A DNA stretch of 64,000 nucleotides from Streptomyces adelaidensis (GTDB lineage Bacteria > Actinomycetota > Actinomycetes > Streptomycetales > Streptomycetaceae), in NCBI RefSeq assembly GCF_016598475.1, contig NZ_JAEMUX010000033.1:19852-83851 (forward strand), given 5' to 3'. The position numbers and the translations under genes were made by a program. Below, in pieces: positions 7,427 to 14,903 of this stretch (position 1 is the stretch's first letter; every line of letters begins with the position of its first letter). The notes under the pieces were generated by a model. The model did no database searches and was not told the origin of the DNA. It saw only the letters and a list, made by a program, of their open reading frames with translations.

Positions 7427-8044
7427 GGTGGGTTCCTCCGGCGGGGTGGTGTGGAGTTGCCGACAGGTCGACGATTAACACGCGTCTTCGAGTGTGGCGA
7501 CCTCGTGTGATTACGGCATCTTGCCATTCGGACATGTGCATTCAGATGACCAGCCATGTCAAAATCGGATAACGGGTGATCCCCGAATGACCGCCGGATG
7601 ACCTACGAACCGCTGCGGACCAGGCGATCCCGCCGGATCCTGTGCGGGGATCCTCCCTTCCGGCCGGAAGATCTTCGGTGCATCTCAGGATGCGATCGGC
7701 TGCGAACTCCGCACACGTGGTCGTACAGGGTTTGTTATGACTTGTCTGACTTCTCCTGTCATCCGTAGATGAGCCGAACCGGCCGAGATCGGCTGCGAAT
7801 GACCTTCGAGTTGTGACCTTCGAGGTATCAACAGGTGTGGACTCGTCGTCGACAGCGTCCGTCCGGTAAGAAGGTTCCTTACACCCCTCATCCGGGGCCC
7901 AGGGCGCGTGTGCGGCGCGCCCGTCGCGTCTGAGTCCATACCTGACGCCGTACGTATCGGTGATCCGGGACTGGCGCGGTGCCCGCCCGCCCCCGAACCG
8001 GGAGCGGTCACCCTCAAACCATGAAGACCTAAGGGGTAAACAAA
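7427..8044. other. Divergent intergenic region, importer operon / malic enzyme
   Basis: About 620 bases with no credible gene on either strand. It is more AT-rich than its surroundings and must hold the promoters for both neighbours. Two direct repeats stand out: GATCGGCTGCGAA at 7694-7706 and 7787-7799, and TGACCTTCGAG at 7800-7810 and 7814-7824. No tRNA or riboswitch-like fold was recognised. Confidence 0.7.
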
Positions 8045-9286
8045 GTGGCAGCGGAGATTGTCAATCCTCGCACCGGGAGCGGCGACGGCAGTACGGGCCA
8101 CGAAGGCGGCGGGGACCCTCTCAATTCCCTGGACTCCTTCGACCCGGCGTTCGCGCTCCACCGCGGCGGCAAGATGGCCGTGCAGGCCACCGTGCCGATC
8201 CGGGACAAGGACGACCTGTCCCTCGCCTACACGCCCGGCGTCGCGCGGGTGTGCACCGCGATCGCCGAGCAGCCGGATCTGGTCAACGACTACACCTGGA
8301 AGTCGTCGGTCGTCGCCGTCGTGACGGACGGTACGGCGGTCCTCGGTCTCGGCGACATCGGCCCCGAGGCCTCCCTGCCCGTGATGGAGGGCAAGGCGAT
8401 CCTCTTCAAGCAGTTCGGCGGCGTCGACGCCGTGCCGATCGCGCTCGCCTGCACCGACGTCGACGAGATCATCGAGACCGTGGTCCGCCTCGCGCCCTCC
8501 TTCGGCGGCGTGAACCTGGAGGACATCTCCGCGCCCCGCTGCTTCGAGATCGAGAAGCGGCTCCAGGAGCGCCTCGACATCCCCGTCTTCCACGACGACC
8601 AGCACGGCACGGCCGTGGTGACGCTCGCGGCCCTGCGCAACGCGGCGAAGCTGACCGGCCGTGGCATCGGCGACCTGCGCGCCGTCATCTCCGGCGCCGG
8701 CGCGGCCGGTGTGGCCATCGCGAAGATGCTGCTGGAGGCGGGCCTCGGAGACGTCGCGGTCGCCGACCGCAAGGGCATCGTCTCCGCGGACCGCGACGAC
8801 CTCACGCCGGTCAAGCGTGAACTCGCCGAGCTCACCAACAAGGCCGGGCTGTCCGGCTCCCTGGAGAACGCCCTCGCGGGCGCGGACGTCTTCATCGGCG
8901 TCTCCGGCGGTACGGTCCCGGAGGCGGCGGTGGCCTCGATGGCCGAGGGCGCGTTCGTCTTCGCCATGGCCAACCCCAACCCCGAGGTGCACCCGGACGT
9001 GGCCCACAAGTACGCGGCCGTCGTCGCGACCGGGCGCTCCGACTACCCGAACCAGATCAACAACGTCCTCGCCTTCCCGGGCATCTTCGCGGGCGCCCTC
9101 CAGGTGCGGGCCTCCCGGATCACCGAGGGGATGAAGATCGCGGCCGCCGAGGCGTTGGCCTCGGTCGTCGGGGACGACCTCGCGCCCGACTACGTGATCC
9201 CGTCGCCGTTCGACGAGCGGGTCGCCCCGGCCGTGACCGCGGCGGTCGCCGCGGCGGCTCGGGCGGAGGGTGTGGCGCGGCGCTGA
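8045..9286 (+). CDS. Malic enzyme (malate to pyruvate, oxidative decarboxylation)
   Basis: A 413-residue malic enzyme. It converts malate to pyruvate and CO2 with reduction of NAD(P), supplying pyruvate and reducing power, for example for lipid synthesis. The catalytic region is visible as LPVMEGKAILFKQFGGVDAV, the metal site in FEIEKRL and VFHDDQHGTAVV, and the dinucleotide fold in VISGAGAAGVAIAKML. The short length is that of the bacterial single-module type without a phosphotransacetylase tail. Gene order matches the NADP-linked enzyme of S. coelicolor, but cofactor choice is not visible here. The start is GTG 8045. Confidence 0.93.
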   Translation: MAAEIVNPRTGSGDGSTGHEGGGDPLNSLDSFDPAFALHRGGKMAVQATVPIRDKDDLSLAYTPGVARVCTAIAEQPDLVNDYTWKSSVVAVVTDGTAVLGLGDIGPEASLPVMEGKAILFKQFGGVDAVPIALACTDVDEIIETVVRLAPSFGGVNLEDISAPRCFEIEKRLQERLDIPVFHDDQHGTAVVTLAALRNAAKLTGRGIGDLRAVISGAGAAGVAIAKMLLEAGLGDVAVADRKGIVSADRDDLTPVKRELAELTNKAGLSGSLENALAGADVFIGVSGGTVPEAAVASMAEGAFVFAMANPNPEVHPDVAHKYAAVVATGRSDYPNQINNVLAFPGIFAGALQVRASRITEGMKIAAAEALASVVGDDLAPDYVIPSPFDERVAPAVTAAVAAAARAEGVARR

Positions 9287-9365
9287 CGCCGGGGATGGAT
9301 ACGAGCGTTGACGGTCCCGTCCCTGTGTGTGGGGGGCGGGGCCGTTGGGTTCGTGGGTCGATCGC

Positions 9366-9463
9366 GGGGTGTTCGGCTGCGGGTCCGGTGGGGGCTGGTC
9401 GCGCAGTTCCCCGCGCCCCTGAAGACCAGCCCCCACCGGGCCCGCAGCCGACCGAACAGCCCC
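9366..9463. repeat. Long inverted-repeat element with dispersed Streptomyces core
   Basis: The arms, about 30-35 bp (9366-9400 and 9424-9463), are nearly complementary. They enclose the core GCGCAGTTCCCCGCGCCCCT. The same core recurs near 39371 and, inverted and partial, near 46915. This is a dispersed intergenic repeat; here it lies downstream of the malic enzyme gene and could end its transcript. Confidence 0.75.
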
Positions 9464-9547
9464 ACCCTGCCGCACCGAGCGCGACGGGACGCGTGTCACA
9501 GTGCTCTTCGGTTCCATCGCCCCCGGCGTCCCCCTATGGTCAGGCCC

Positions 9548-10513
9548 ATGTTCGCTGCCTATGCCGCCCGCATCGACCGTGACCGACCGCTCGACGGACT
9601 GGAGCTGGGCGACCGCCCGGCCCCGGACCCGAGGCCCGGCTGGACGACCGTGAAGGTGAAGGCCGCCTCGCTGAACCACCACGACCTCTGGTCCCTGCGC
9701 GGCGTCGGCCTCGCGGAGGACAAACTGCCGATGATCCTCGGCTGCGACGCCGCCGGCGTCGACGAGGACGGCAACGAGGTCGTCCTGCACTCGGTGATCG
9801 GCCAGACCGGCCACGGCGTCGGCCCCGAGGAGCCCCGCTCGATCCTCACCGAGCGCTACCAGGGCACCTTCGCCGAACTCGTCGCCGTCCCCACCTGGAA
9901 CGTGCTCCCCAAGCCCAGGGAACTCTCCTTCGAAGAGGCCGCCTGCCTGCCCACCGCCTGGCTGACGGCTTACCGCATGCTCTTCACCAACGCGGGCGTA
10001 CGTCCCGGCGACTCCGTCCTCGTGCAGGGCGCCGGCGGCGGTGTCGCCACCGCCGCGATCGTGCTCGGCAAGGCGGCCGGCCTGCGGGTGTTCGCCACCA
10101 GCCGGGACGAGGCCAAGCGCAAGCGGGCCCTGGAACTGGGCGCGGTGGAGGCACTGGAGCCGGGGGCTCGGCTGCCGCAGCGTGTCGACGCGGTCATCGA
10201 GACCGTCGGCGCCGCCACCTGGTCCCACTCGGTGAAGTCGCTGCGCCCCGGCGGCACCCTCGTCATCTCGGGCGCCACCAGCGGCGACCGTCCCTCCCAC
10301 GCCGAGCTGACCCGCATCTTCTTCCTCGAACTCAAGGTCGTCGGCTCCACCATGGGCACCAAGGACGAACTCGAAGACCTCCTCTCCTTCTGCGCCGCGA
10401 CCGGCGTACGCCCCGTCATCGACGAGGTGCTGCCCCTGGACCGCGCCCGCGAGGGCTTCGAACGCCTGGCGTCCGGCGATCAGTTCGGCAAGATCGTCCT
10501 CACTGGTCCCTGA
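9548..10513 (+). CDS. Zinc-binding dehydrogenase / quinone oxidoreductase family protein
   Basis: A 321-residue medium-chain dehydrogenase/reductase. The N-terminal GroES-like fold includes VKVKAASLNHHDLWSLRG, and the NAD(P) fold has VLVQGAGGGVATAAIVLGKA. The structural zinc cysteines and the GHE catalytic-zinc motif are not evident, so the quinone-oxidoreductase branch fits better than alcohol dehydrogenases. The substrate is unknown. ATG 9548 matches the family N-terminus; the ribosome binding site is weak. The reading frame stays open well upstream, into the repeat element. Confidence 0.88.
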   Translation: MFAAYAARIDRDRPLDGLELGDRPAPDPRPGWTTVKVKAASLNHHDLWSLRGVGLAEDKLPMILGCDAAGVDEDGNEVVLHSVIGQTGHGVGPEEPRSILTERYQGTFAELVAVPTWNVLPKPRELSFEEAACLPTAWLTAYRMLFTNAGVRPGDSVLVQGAGGGVATAAIVLGKAAGLRVFATSRDEAKRKRALELGAVEALEPGARLPQRVDAVIETVGAATWSHSVKSLRPGGTLVISGATSGDRPSHAELTRIFFLELKVVGSTMGTKDELEDLLSFCAATGVRPVIDEVLPLDRAREGFERLASGDQFGKIVLTGP

Positions 10514-10532
10514 GTGCTGACTCCTCTCGTGC

Positions 10533-10563
10533 GACGGCCGGCCCGGACATCGGGCCGGCCGTC
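10533..10563 (+). terminator. Terminator after the dehydrogenase gene
   Basis: A perfect 13-bp GC stem (GACGGCCGGCCCG and complement) with a GACAT loop, 20 bases after the dehydrogenase stop. It has no T tract, as is normal in Streptomyces. Confidence 0.8.
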
Positions 10564-10568
10564 GTCAT

Positions 10569-10612
10569 GTCAACCGGGGTTGACGCGAGCGGTGGTGTCA
10601 ACGTAAGTTGAC
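10569..10612 (+). promoter_or_regulatory. Two tandem palindromic operators over a probable leaderless promoter
   Basis: GTCAACCGGGGTTGAC (10569-10584) and GTCAACGTAAGTTGAC (10597-10612) share perfect GTCAAC/GTTGAC arms and are spaced 28 bp centre to centre. TTGACG (10580) and TAAGTT (10604), 18 bases apart, fit -35 and -10 boxes. Each box overlaps one palindrome, and transcription would start at about the ATG at 10616. The adjacent HTH protein is the obvious candidate binder. Confidence 0.75.
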
Positions 10613-10615
10613 GGC

Positions 10616-10825
10616 ATGACCGAAGCAACGGATCTCGCCGAGCGCGCGGGCGACCGCGACCCCCGGATCGGGCTGCGTGCCGTCGCCGCGCTGCGCAGGC
10701 TGCTGGAGCAGCTGGAGGCGGTACAGGTGCGCGGCGCGCGCAATCAGGGCTGGTCGTGGCAGGAGATCGCCGCGGAACTCGGTGTGAGCAGGCAGGCCGT
10801 GCACAAGAAGTACGGGAGGCATTGA
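10616..10825 (+). CDS. Small helix-turn-helix DNA-binding protein
   Basis: A 69-residue protein that is little more than one helix-turn-helix: WSWQEIAAELGVSRQAVHKK near the C-terminus, after an N-terminal helix rich in Arg and Leu. It is the first gene of a two-gene operon; its TGA overlaps the next ATG by one base. Two GTCAAC-N4-GTTGAC palindromes sit in the promoter, so autoregulation is likely. Small HTH genes coupled to Clp-N-domain genes recur in actinomycetes. There is no ribosome binding site, which fits a leaderless mRNA. Confidence 0.85.
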   Translation: MTEATDLAERAGDRDPRIGLRAVAALRRLLEQLEAVQVRGARNQGWSWQEIAAELGVSRQAVHKKYGRH

Positions 10826-11388
10826 TGTTCGAACGATTCACGAAGGACGCCCGCGCCGTGGTCCTGGGCGCGGTCGACCACGCCGAGCGCTCGCACGCGA
10901 ACGCGGTGACCGAAGAGCACCTGCTGCTCGCGCTGCTGGACCGCGAGGCCGGTCGAGCCTCGTTCGCCCTGACCGCGCTGGGCCTGGCCGACTGCCGGGA
11001 CTCGGTGACACAGGCCCTCGCCGAGGCCCGCCGCCGGGGCGGCCTCTCCCGCGCCGATGCGGACGCCCTCGGTGACCTCGGCATCGACGTCTCGGAGATC
11101 GTCTCCCGTGTCGAAGAGGCCCATGGAGTGGGTGCGTTGGCGTCGGGCAGGAAGGGCAAGGGGCGCCGCTCGGGCCATCGCCCCTTCACCCGGGACGCCA
11201 AGGACGTCCTCACCCGCTCCCTCCGCACGGCCCAGGCCCACCGCGACCGCCACCTCGGCGACGAACACCTCCTCCTCGCCCTCACCACCCGCCCCGGAGT
11301 CCCGGCCGAGATCCTCGCGGACCACGGGGTGACCTACGAGGCACTGGAACGCGTCCTGTACGGCGCGGGGGAGGCCAAGGCGGGCTGA
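10825..11388 (+). CDS. Clp N-terminal repeat domain protein
   Basis: A 187-residue protein made of two Clp-N repeats: MFERFTKDARAVVLGAVDHA with TEEHLLLALL, and RPFTRDAKDVLTRSLRTAQA with GDEHLLLALT. It has no AAA+ ATPase domain, so it cannot unfold proteins itself. It may bind substrates or adaptors for ClpC-type machines or act as a competitor; its role is not established. GGGAGG gives the ribosome binding site inside the end of the HTH gene, and translation is coupled by TGATG. Confidence 0.87.
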   Translation: MFERFTKDARAVVLGAVDHAERSHANAVTEEHLLLALLDREAGRASFALTALGLADCRDSVTQALAEARRRGGLSRADADALGDLGIDVSEIVSRVEEAHGVGALASGRKGKGRRSGHRPFTRDAKDVLTRSLRTAQAHRDRHLGDEHLLLALTTRPGVPAEILADHGVTYEALERVLYGAGEAKAG

Positions 11389-11394
11389 CCCGCC

Positions 11395-12507
11395 CTACCC
11401 CTTGGGCACCCGCAGCGTCACTCCGATGTGGGCCGCCGCTGTCGACAGATGGCGGCGGGCGTCGCGGAGCTGGGCCTCCGTGACGCCGTGGTCGCGGGCC
11501 GCGTCACGGATGTCGTCCCGGAAACGGTCCAGCAGGCGGTCGAGATCGCGGGCCGGGTCGCCCGTGGGGGCCTCGTGCACCCAGGTGGGGTCGTAGTCGG
11601 CCGGGAAGTCCTCCGGGGTGGTCGTGTACTCGGGCTCCCCGACGCCCGCCCCGGCCCCGCTGCCGGTCCGGGTGTCGGTCCGGGGCCCCGCGCCGCTCTC
11701 GGCCCCGGCTCCCGTACCCGTACGCCCGAAGCCGAAGTCCTTGCCGAACTCCTTTCCGAAGTCCTTCCCGAACTCGCCGAACTCCTTGGCCAGTTCGGTC
11801 AGCCCCTCGCGCACCCCGGTCGGCCAGTCACCCCGCGTGAAGTGGTCCTGCACATGGTCCTGGACCCGCTGAGCGATGCGCTGAAGCTCCTCCTGGGCCT
11901 GGGTGCGCGCCCGGTCCTGCGCCTCCTTGGCCTGGCGGCGGGCGCGCTGGGCCTCCTCGCGGGCCCGCCGGCTCTCGTCCTTCGCCCGCCGGGCCTGCTC
12001 CTTCCACTCCTGCTTGACGCGGCGCATCTCCTCCTTCGCCGCACGCCAGGCCTCGCTGTCGGCGTGCTCCCCGAAGTCCCCGGGCGGGCCCTGCTCCCCG
12101 GCACCCGTCCCGGCACCCTTGCGGGCCTCGGAGGCCGCCGCCCGCATCTCCCGGCGCAGGTCGCCCGCCGCGCCCCGTACGTCGGCCCGGATCTCGGCGG
12201 CCAACTCCGCCACCGACTCGCGGATCTCCAGCTCCAGGTCGGCCAGCTCCCCGCTCCGGTCGGCGAGTTCGGCGCGGCCCGCGTCCGTGATCGCGTAGAC
12301 CTTGCGGCCGCCCTCGGTGGTGTGGGTGACCAGGCCCTCGGCCTCCAGCTTGGCCAGCCGGGGGTACACGGTGCCGGCGGAGGGGGCGTACAGGCCCTGG
12401 AAGCGCTCCTCCAGCAGCCGGATCACCTCGTAGCCATGGCGCGGCGCCTCGTCCAGCAGCTTCAGCAGATACAGCCGCAGGCGTCCGTGGGCGAAGACGG
12501 GAGGCAT
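11395..12507 (-). CDS. PadR-family transcriptional regulator with long coiled-coil tail
   Basis: A 370-residue protein. Residues 1-75 are a PadR winged helix (LRLYLLKLLDEAPRHGYEVI, then GTVYPRLAKLEAEGLVT). A long charged coiled coil follows (roughly 80-230, many Glu/Lys/Arg/Ala), then a Phe-Gly-Lys-rich and Gly-rich low-complexity segment, and a C-terminal helical domain ending GVTLRVPKG. Ordinary PadR proteins are about 110-180 residues, so the tail is an extension. It lies one base after the DUF4097 gene (TGAcATG), forming an operon, and probably controls that operon. Confidence 0.88.
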   Translation of the reverse strand: MPPVFAHGRLRLYLLKLLDEAPRHGYEVIRLLEERFQGLYAPSAGTVYPRLAKLEAEGLVTHTTEGGRKVYAITDAGRAELADRSGELADLELEIRESVAELAAEIRADVRGAAGDLRREMRAAASEARKGAGTGAGEQGPPGDFGEHADSEAWRAAKEEMRRVKQEWKEQARRAKDESRRAREEAQRARRQAKEAQDRARTQAQEELQRIAQRVQDHVQDHFTRGDWPTGVREGLTELAKEFGEFGKDFGKEFGKDFGFGRTGTGAGAESGAGPRTDTRTGSGAGAGVGEPEYTTTPEDFPADYDPTWVHEAPTGDPARDLDRLLDRFRDDIRDAARDHGVTEAQLRDARRHLSTAAAHIGVTLRVPKG

Positions 12508-12508
12508 G

Positions 12509-13603
12509 TCAGAGCACCTTCTTGTCGGTCGTGCGGGAGGTCGCCTCGACGGGCGCGCCATCGGCCGAGCCATCGGCCGATGGCTCGGCCGAGCCGGTGG
12601 CGGCCGAATCGCCGGCCGAACCGTCGAGGTCGGTGGGGGGAACGGCAGCGGGCGCGGCAGGCGGAATGGGGGAGTCCACAGTGGAATTGTCGGTCACTGG
12701 AGCGGGTCGCTCGGCCGCCGGGGTGGTGGCCCCGTCGCCCAGCCCCCGACCGGCGCCCGCGCCCGTGCCCGGGTCCTCGCCCCAGGGCTCGTCCTCCGCC
12801 GGAGGGCGGCGGAGGAGGGCGATCGAGCCGGAGACGGTCATGGCCTTGAGGCGGCCGTTGCCCGTGCCGAGGCGGCCGGTGACTTTGTGGGCGCCCCAGA
12901 GGCCGCTGACGCGGAGGTCGTCGAAGGCGTTGGAGATGGTGCCGGCGGCGGTGTTGGCCTCGACCTCGGCGTCCGTGGGGTGGGGGAGGCGGATGGCGAT
13001 CCCGCCGGAGACGCTGGTGAGGCCGATGTCGGCCGGGCCGCCCGTGGAGTCGAGGTCGAGGACGATGGAGCCGCTCACCGACTCGGCCTTCACGGTGGGA
13101 CAGGCACCCTCGATGACGGTCAGATCGCCGGAGACGGAGCTGAGCCGGAGGCTGCCGGTGAGGGCCTGTGCCTCGACGTTCCCGGACACCGTCGTGGCGC
13201 GCACCGGGCCCGTCAGGCCGACCAGGGTGGTGTCGCCCGAGAGGCCCTTCACCTCCGTACGCCCGGCGAGACCGGTCACGACGGCGGTGGCGCCGACGAC
13301 GCCCACCTCGACGCGGGTGCCGCTCGGGACGGCGAGCGAGACCAGTGCGCTGCGACGCCATCCCTTGCGGTCCAGCCACTTCAGGAAGCCCTTCCAGGGC
13401 AGGTCGTCGTAGGCGACGGTCAGTGTGCCGTCCTTCTGCGTCACCGTCAGTGGCGGGCCCTCCAAGGCGGAGACTTCCAGACGGGCGGAACCCTCGTCGG
13501 TGCCCACGACGTTCACCGTTCCGTGGACGACTCGCACCCGCAGCGCCGTCACCGGCTCGTCGAACGTGAGCTTCCGCGGCTCGGCGACGGACCACTCGGA
13601 CAT
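12509..13603 (-). CDS. DUF4097 beta-strand repeat protein
   Basis: A 364-residue protein. Residues about 10-265 are DUF4097-type short beta repeats (for example VSGNVEAQALTGSLRLSSVS). An Ala/Pro/Ser/Asp-rich disordered tail follows and ends ATSRTTDKKVL. No signal peptide is visible, so it is probably cytoplasmic. DUF4097 proteins are often paired with PadR or anti-sigma genes in envelope-stress operons, but a function is not established. ATG 13603 has GAGGAGG upstream. First gene of the operon with PadR. Confidence 0.85.
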   Translation of the reverse strand: MSEWSVAEPRKLTFDEPVTALRVRVVHGTVNVVGTDEGSARLEVSALEGPPLTVTQKDGTLTVAYDDLPWKGFLKWLDRKGWRRSALVSLAVPSGTRVEVGVVGATAVVTGLAGRTEVKGLSGDTTLVGLTGPVRATTVSGNVEAQALTGSLRLSSVSGDLTVIEGACPTVKAESVSGSIVLDLDSTGGPADIGLTSVSGGIAIRLPHPTDAEVEANTAAGTISNAFDDLRVSGLWGAHKVTGRLGTGNGRLKAMTVSGSIALLRRPPAEDEPWGEDPGTGAGAGRGLGDGATTPAAERPAPVTDNSTVDSPIPPAAPAAVPPTDLDGSAGDSAATGSAEPSADGSADGAPVEATSRTTDKKVL

Positions 13604-13672
13604 GGTGCTGACCTCCTCGAAAAGACCAGACAGAACCAGATGGAACCGACAGGAGCGACAGAAGCGAGACAC

Positions 13673-13710
13673 GCAATATCGCGTCTCACGTAATTCACGA
13701 TATATCGCGG
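13673..13710 (-). promoter_or_regulatory. AT-rich palindromic site, probable PadR operator
   Basis: CGATATATCG (13698-13707) is a perfect palindrome continued by CGG, and a related half, AATATCGCG, lies at 13677-13685. These AT-rich steps stand out in a GC-rich promoter. They sit about 75-95 bases upstream of the DUF4097-PadR operon. PadR proteins commonly bind palindromes of the ATATAT type, so autoregulation by the operon's own PadR is likely. Confidence 0.55.
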
Positions 13711-13785
13711 TCACGGAAAGTCAAGACACCCGTTCTGGTGATCCCGCAGGGATATATGCGAACAAATCGACCTAGCGTGGGGGGT

Positions 13786-14613
13786 ATGTCGACGGAAAAC
13801 TCTCAGGGAGCGCGTGGCGCGCTTCTGCTCTGCCGGGCGGATCCCGACTCCGTCGCCCCCGTCGCCCAGCTGCTCCGCGAGCGGATGCTGCTCACCTCGG
13901 CCGGCCCCGAGTGGAGCGTGCTCGTACCCGAGGGCAAGCCGTGGACGCACGGCGGGGAGCCGGTCGACCGGGTCCTCACCGGCTGGGCCACCGCCCTGGC
14001 CGTGGGCGTCCCCTGGCCGGTACTGGCCGTGTGGTGGGACGCGGACCGCAGCGGCTACACCCTCGCCGTGGGCTTCCGCCGCACCGTCGGCTATGTCTGG
14101 CTCGCGAACGGCACCCCGGTCGGCGAGGACGAGGCGATGCGCACCTTCGCCGCCCGGCTGGGCCTGGACCCGGTCCTCGACACGCAGTCCCTGGACGACC
14201 TCACGAGGCCCGACCCGGAGGCGGACGCGCGCGCCCGGATGCGTGGCCTCCTCGCCGTCCTCACCCGTGCGGGGGTAACCCTCCCGGCCGGCTTCGTCCC
14301 GGGCGAACCCGCCGACCGTCTCCGCGAGGCCGCCCGAGTGCAGCCCGACGTCCAGCGCATCGAGTGGACCGGCTGGCGCGGAGCCGTCCGCAGCGAACTG
14401 GACGTTCTCGAACGCGGTCGCCTCGGCCCCTGGCTCCCCTGGGCCGGCACCCCGAGGGCCCGCGCCCTCGCCACCGCCCAACTGCTCGCGGGCCTGCCGC
14501 TCACGGCCTGGGGCCTGCACCGCCGCAGCCCCGGCTGGCTGGTCGCCGGCGGCCTCCTCCTCGCCCACGGCGCCCTCGGCCTGCTGTACGACCTGGCCCA
14601 CCCCCGCGACTGA
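13786..14613 (+). CDS. Hypothetical protein with C-terminal membrane hairpin
   Basis: A 275-residue protein that I cannot assign to a characterised family. The soluble N-terminal part (about 225 residues) is rich in Trp and Arg (PEWSVLVPEG; VLAVWWDADRSGYTLAV). The last 50 residues form two closely spaced hydrophobic segments separated by LHRRSPGW, suggesting anchoring in the membrane. GGGGGGT precedes the ATG at 13786; an upstream in-frame ATG exists. Its 3' end faces the DUF6104 gene. Confidence 0.78.
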   Translation: MSTENSQGARGALLLCRADPDSVAPVAQLLRERMLLTSAGPEWSVLVPEGKPWTHGGEPVDRVLTGWATALAVGVPWPVLAVWWDADRSGYTLAVGFRRTVGYVWLANGTPVGEDEAMRTFAARLGLDPVLDTQSLDDLTRPDPEADARARMRGLLAVLTRAGVTLPAGFVPGEPADRLREAARVQPDVQRIEWTGWRGAVRSELDVLERGRLGPWLPWAGTPRARALATAQLLAGLPLTAWGLHRRSPGWLVAGGLLLAHGALGLLYDLAHPRD

Positions 14614-14634
14614 CGCGAGTCCTCGCGGGAGTGG

Positions 14635-14817
14635 CTACTCGTCCTCGTTCTCGTCGTCCAGCCGTGCCAGCCACGTCGCCAGCCGCTCCACCGGAACCTC
14701 GAAGTCCGGATTCAGATCGACGAACGTCCGCAGCTGCTCGGCGAGCCACTCGAAGGTGACTTCCTCCTCGCCGCGCCGCTTCTCCAGTTCCTCGATGCCA
14801 CGGTCCGTGAAGTACAT
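14635..14817 (-). CDS. DUF6104 family small protein
   Basis: A 60-residue acidic protein, MYFTDRGIEELEKRRGEEEV, continuing with a helix and ending in an Asp/Glu run. It matches the short conserved actinobacterial family DUF6104, which is commonly found beside kgd in Streptomyces. The function is unknown. It is a single small gene separated from kgd by a strong terminator. Confidence 0.8.
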   Translation of the reverse strand: MYFTDRGIEELEKRRGEEEVTFEWLAEQLRTFVDLNPDFEVPVERLATWLARLDDENEDE

Positions 14818-14844
14818 GGGTCAAGGATAAGTGCGCCGAAACGG

Positions 14845-14880
14845 CCGGGCCGCACCCCCTGGAGAGGGGGTGCGGCCCGG
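14845..14880 (-). terminator. kgd terminator
   Basis: A perfect 16-bp GC stem (CCGGGCCGCACCCCCT and its complement) with a GGAG loop, 24 bases after the kgd stop. Confidence 0.88.
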
Positions 14881-14903
14881 CCGCGTACGGTCCGCGAGAG
14901 CTG

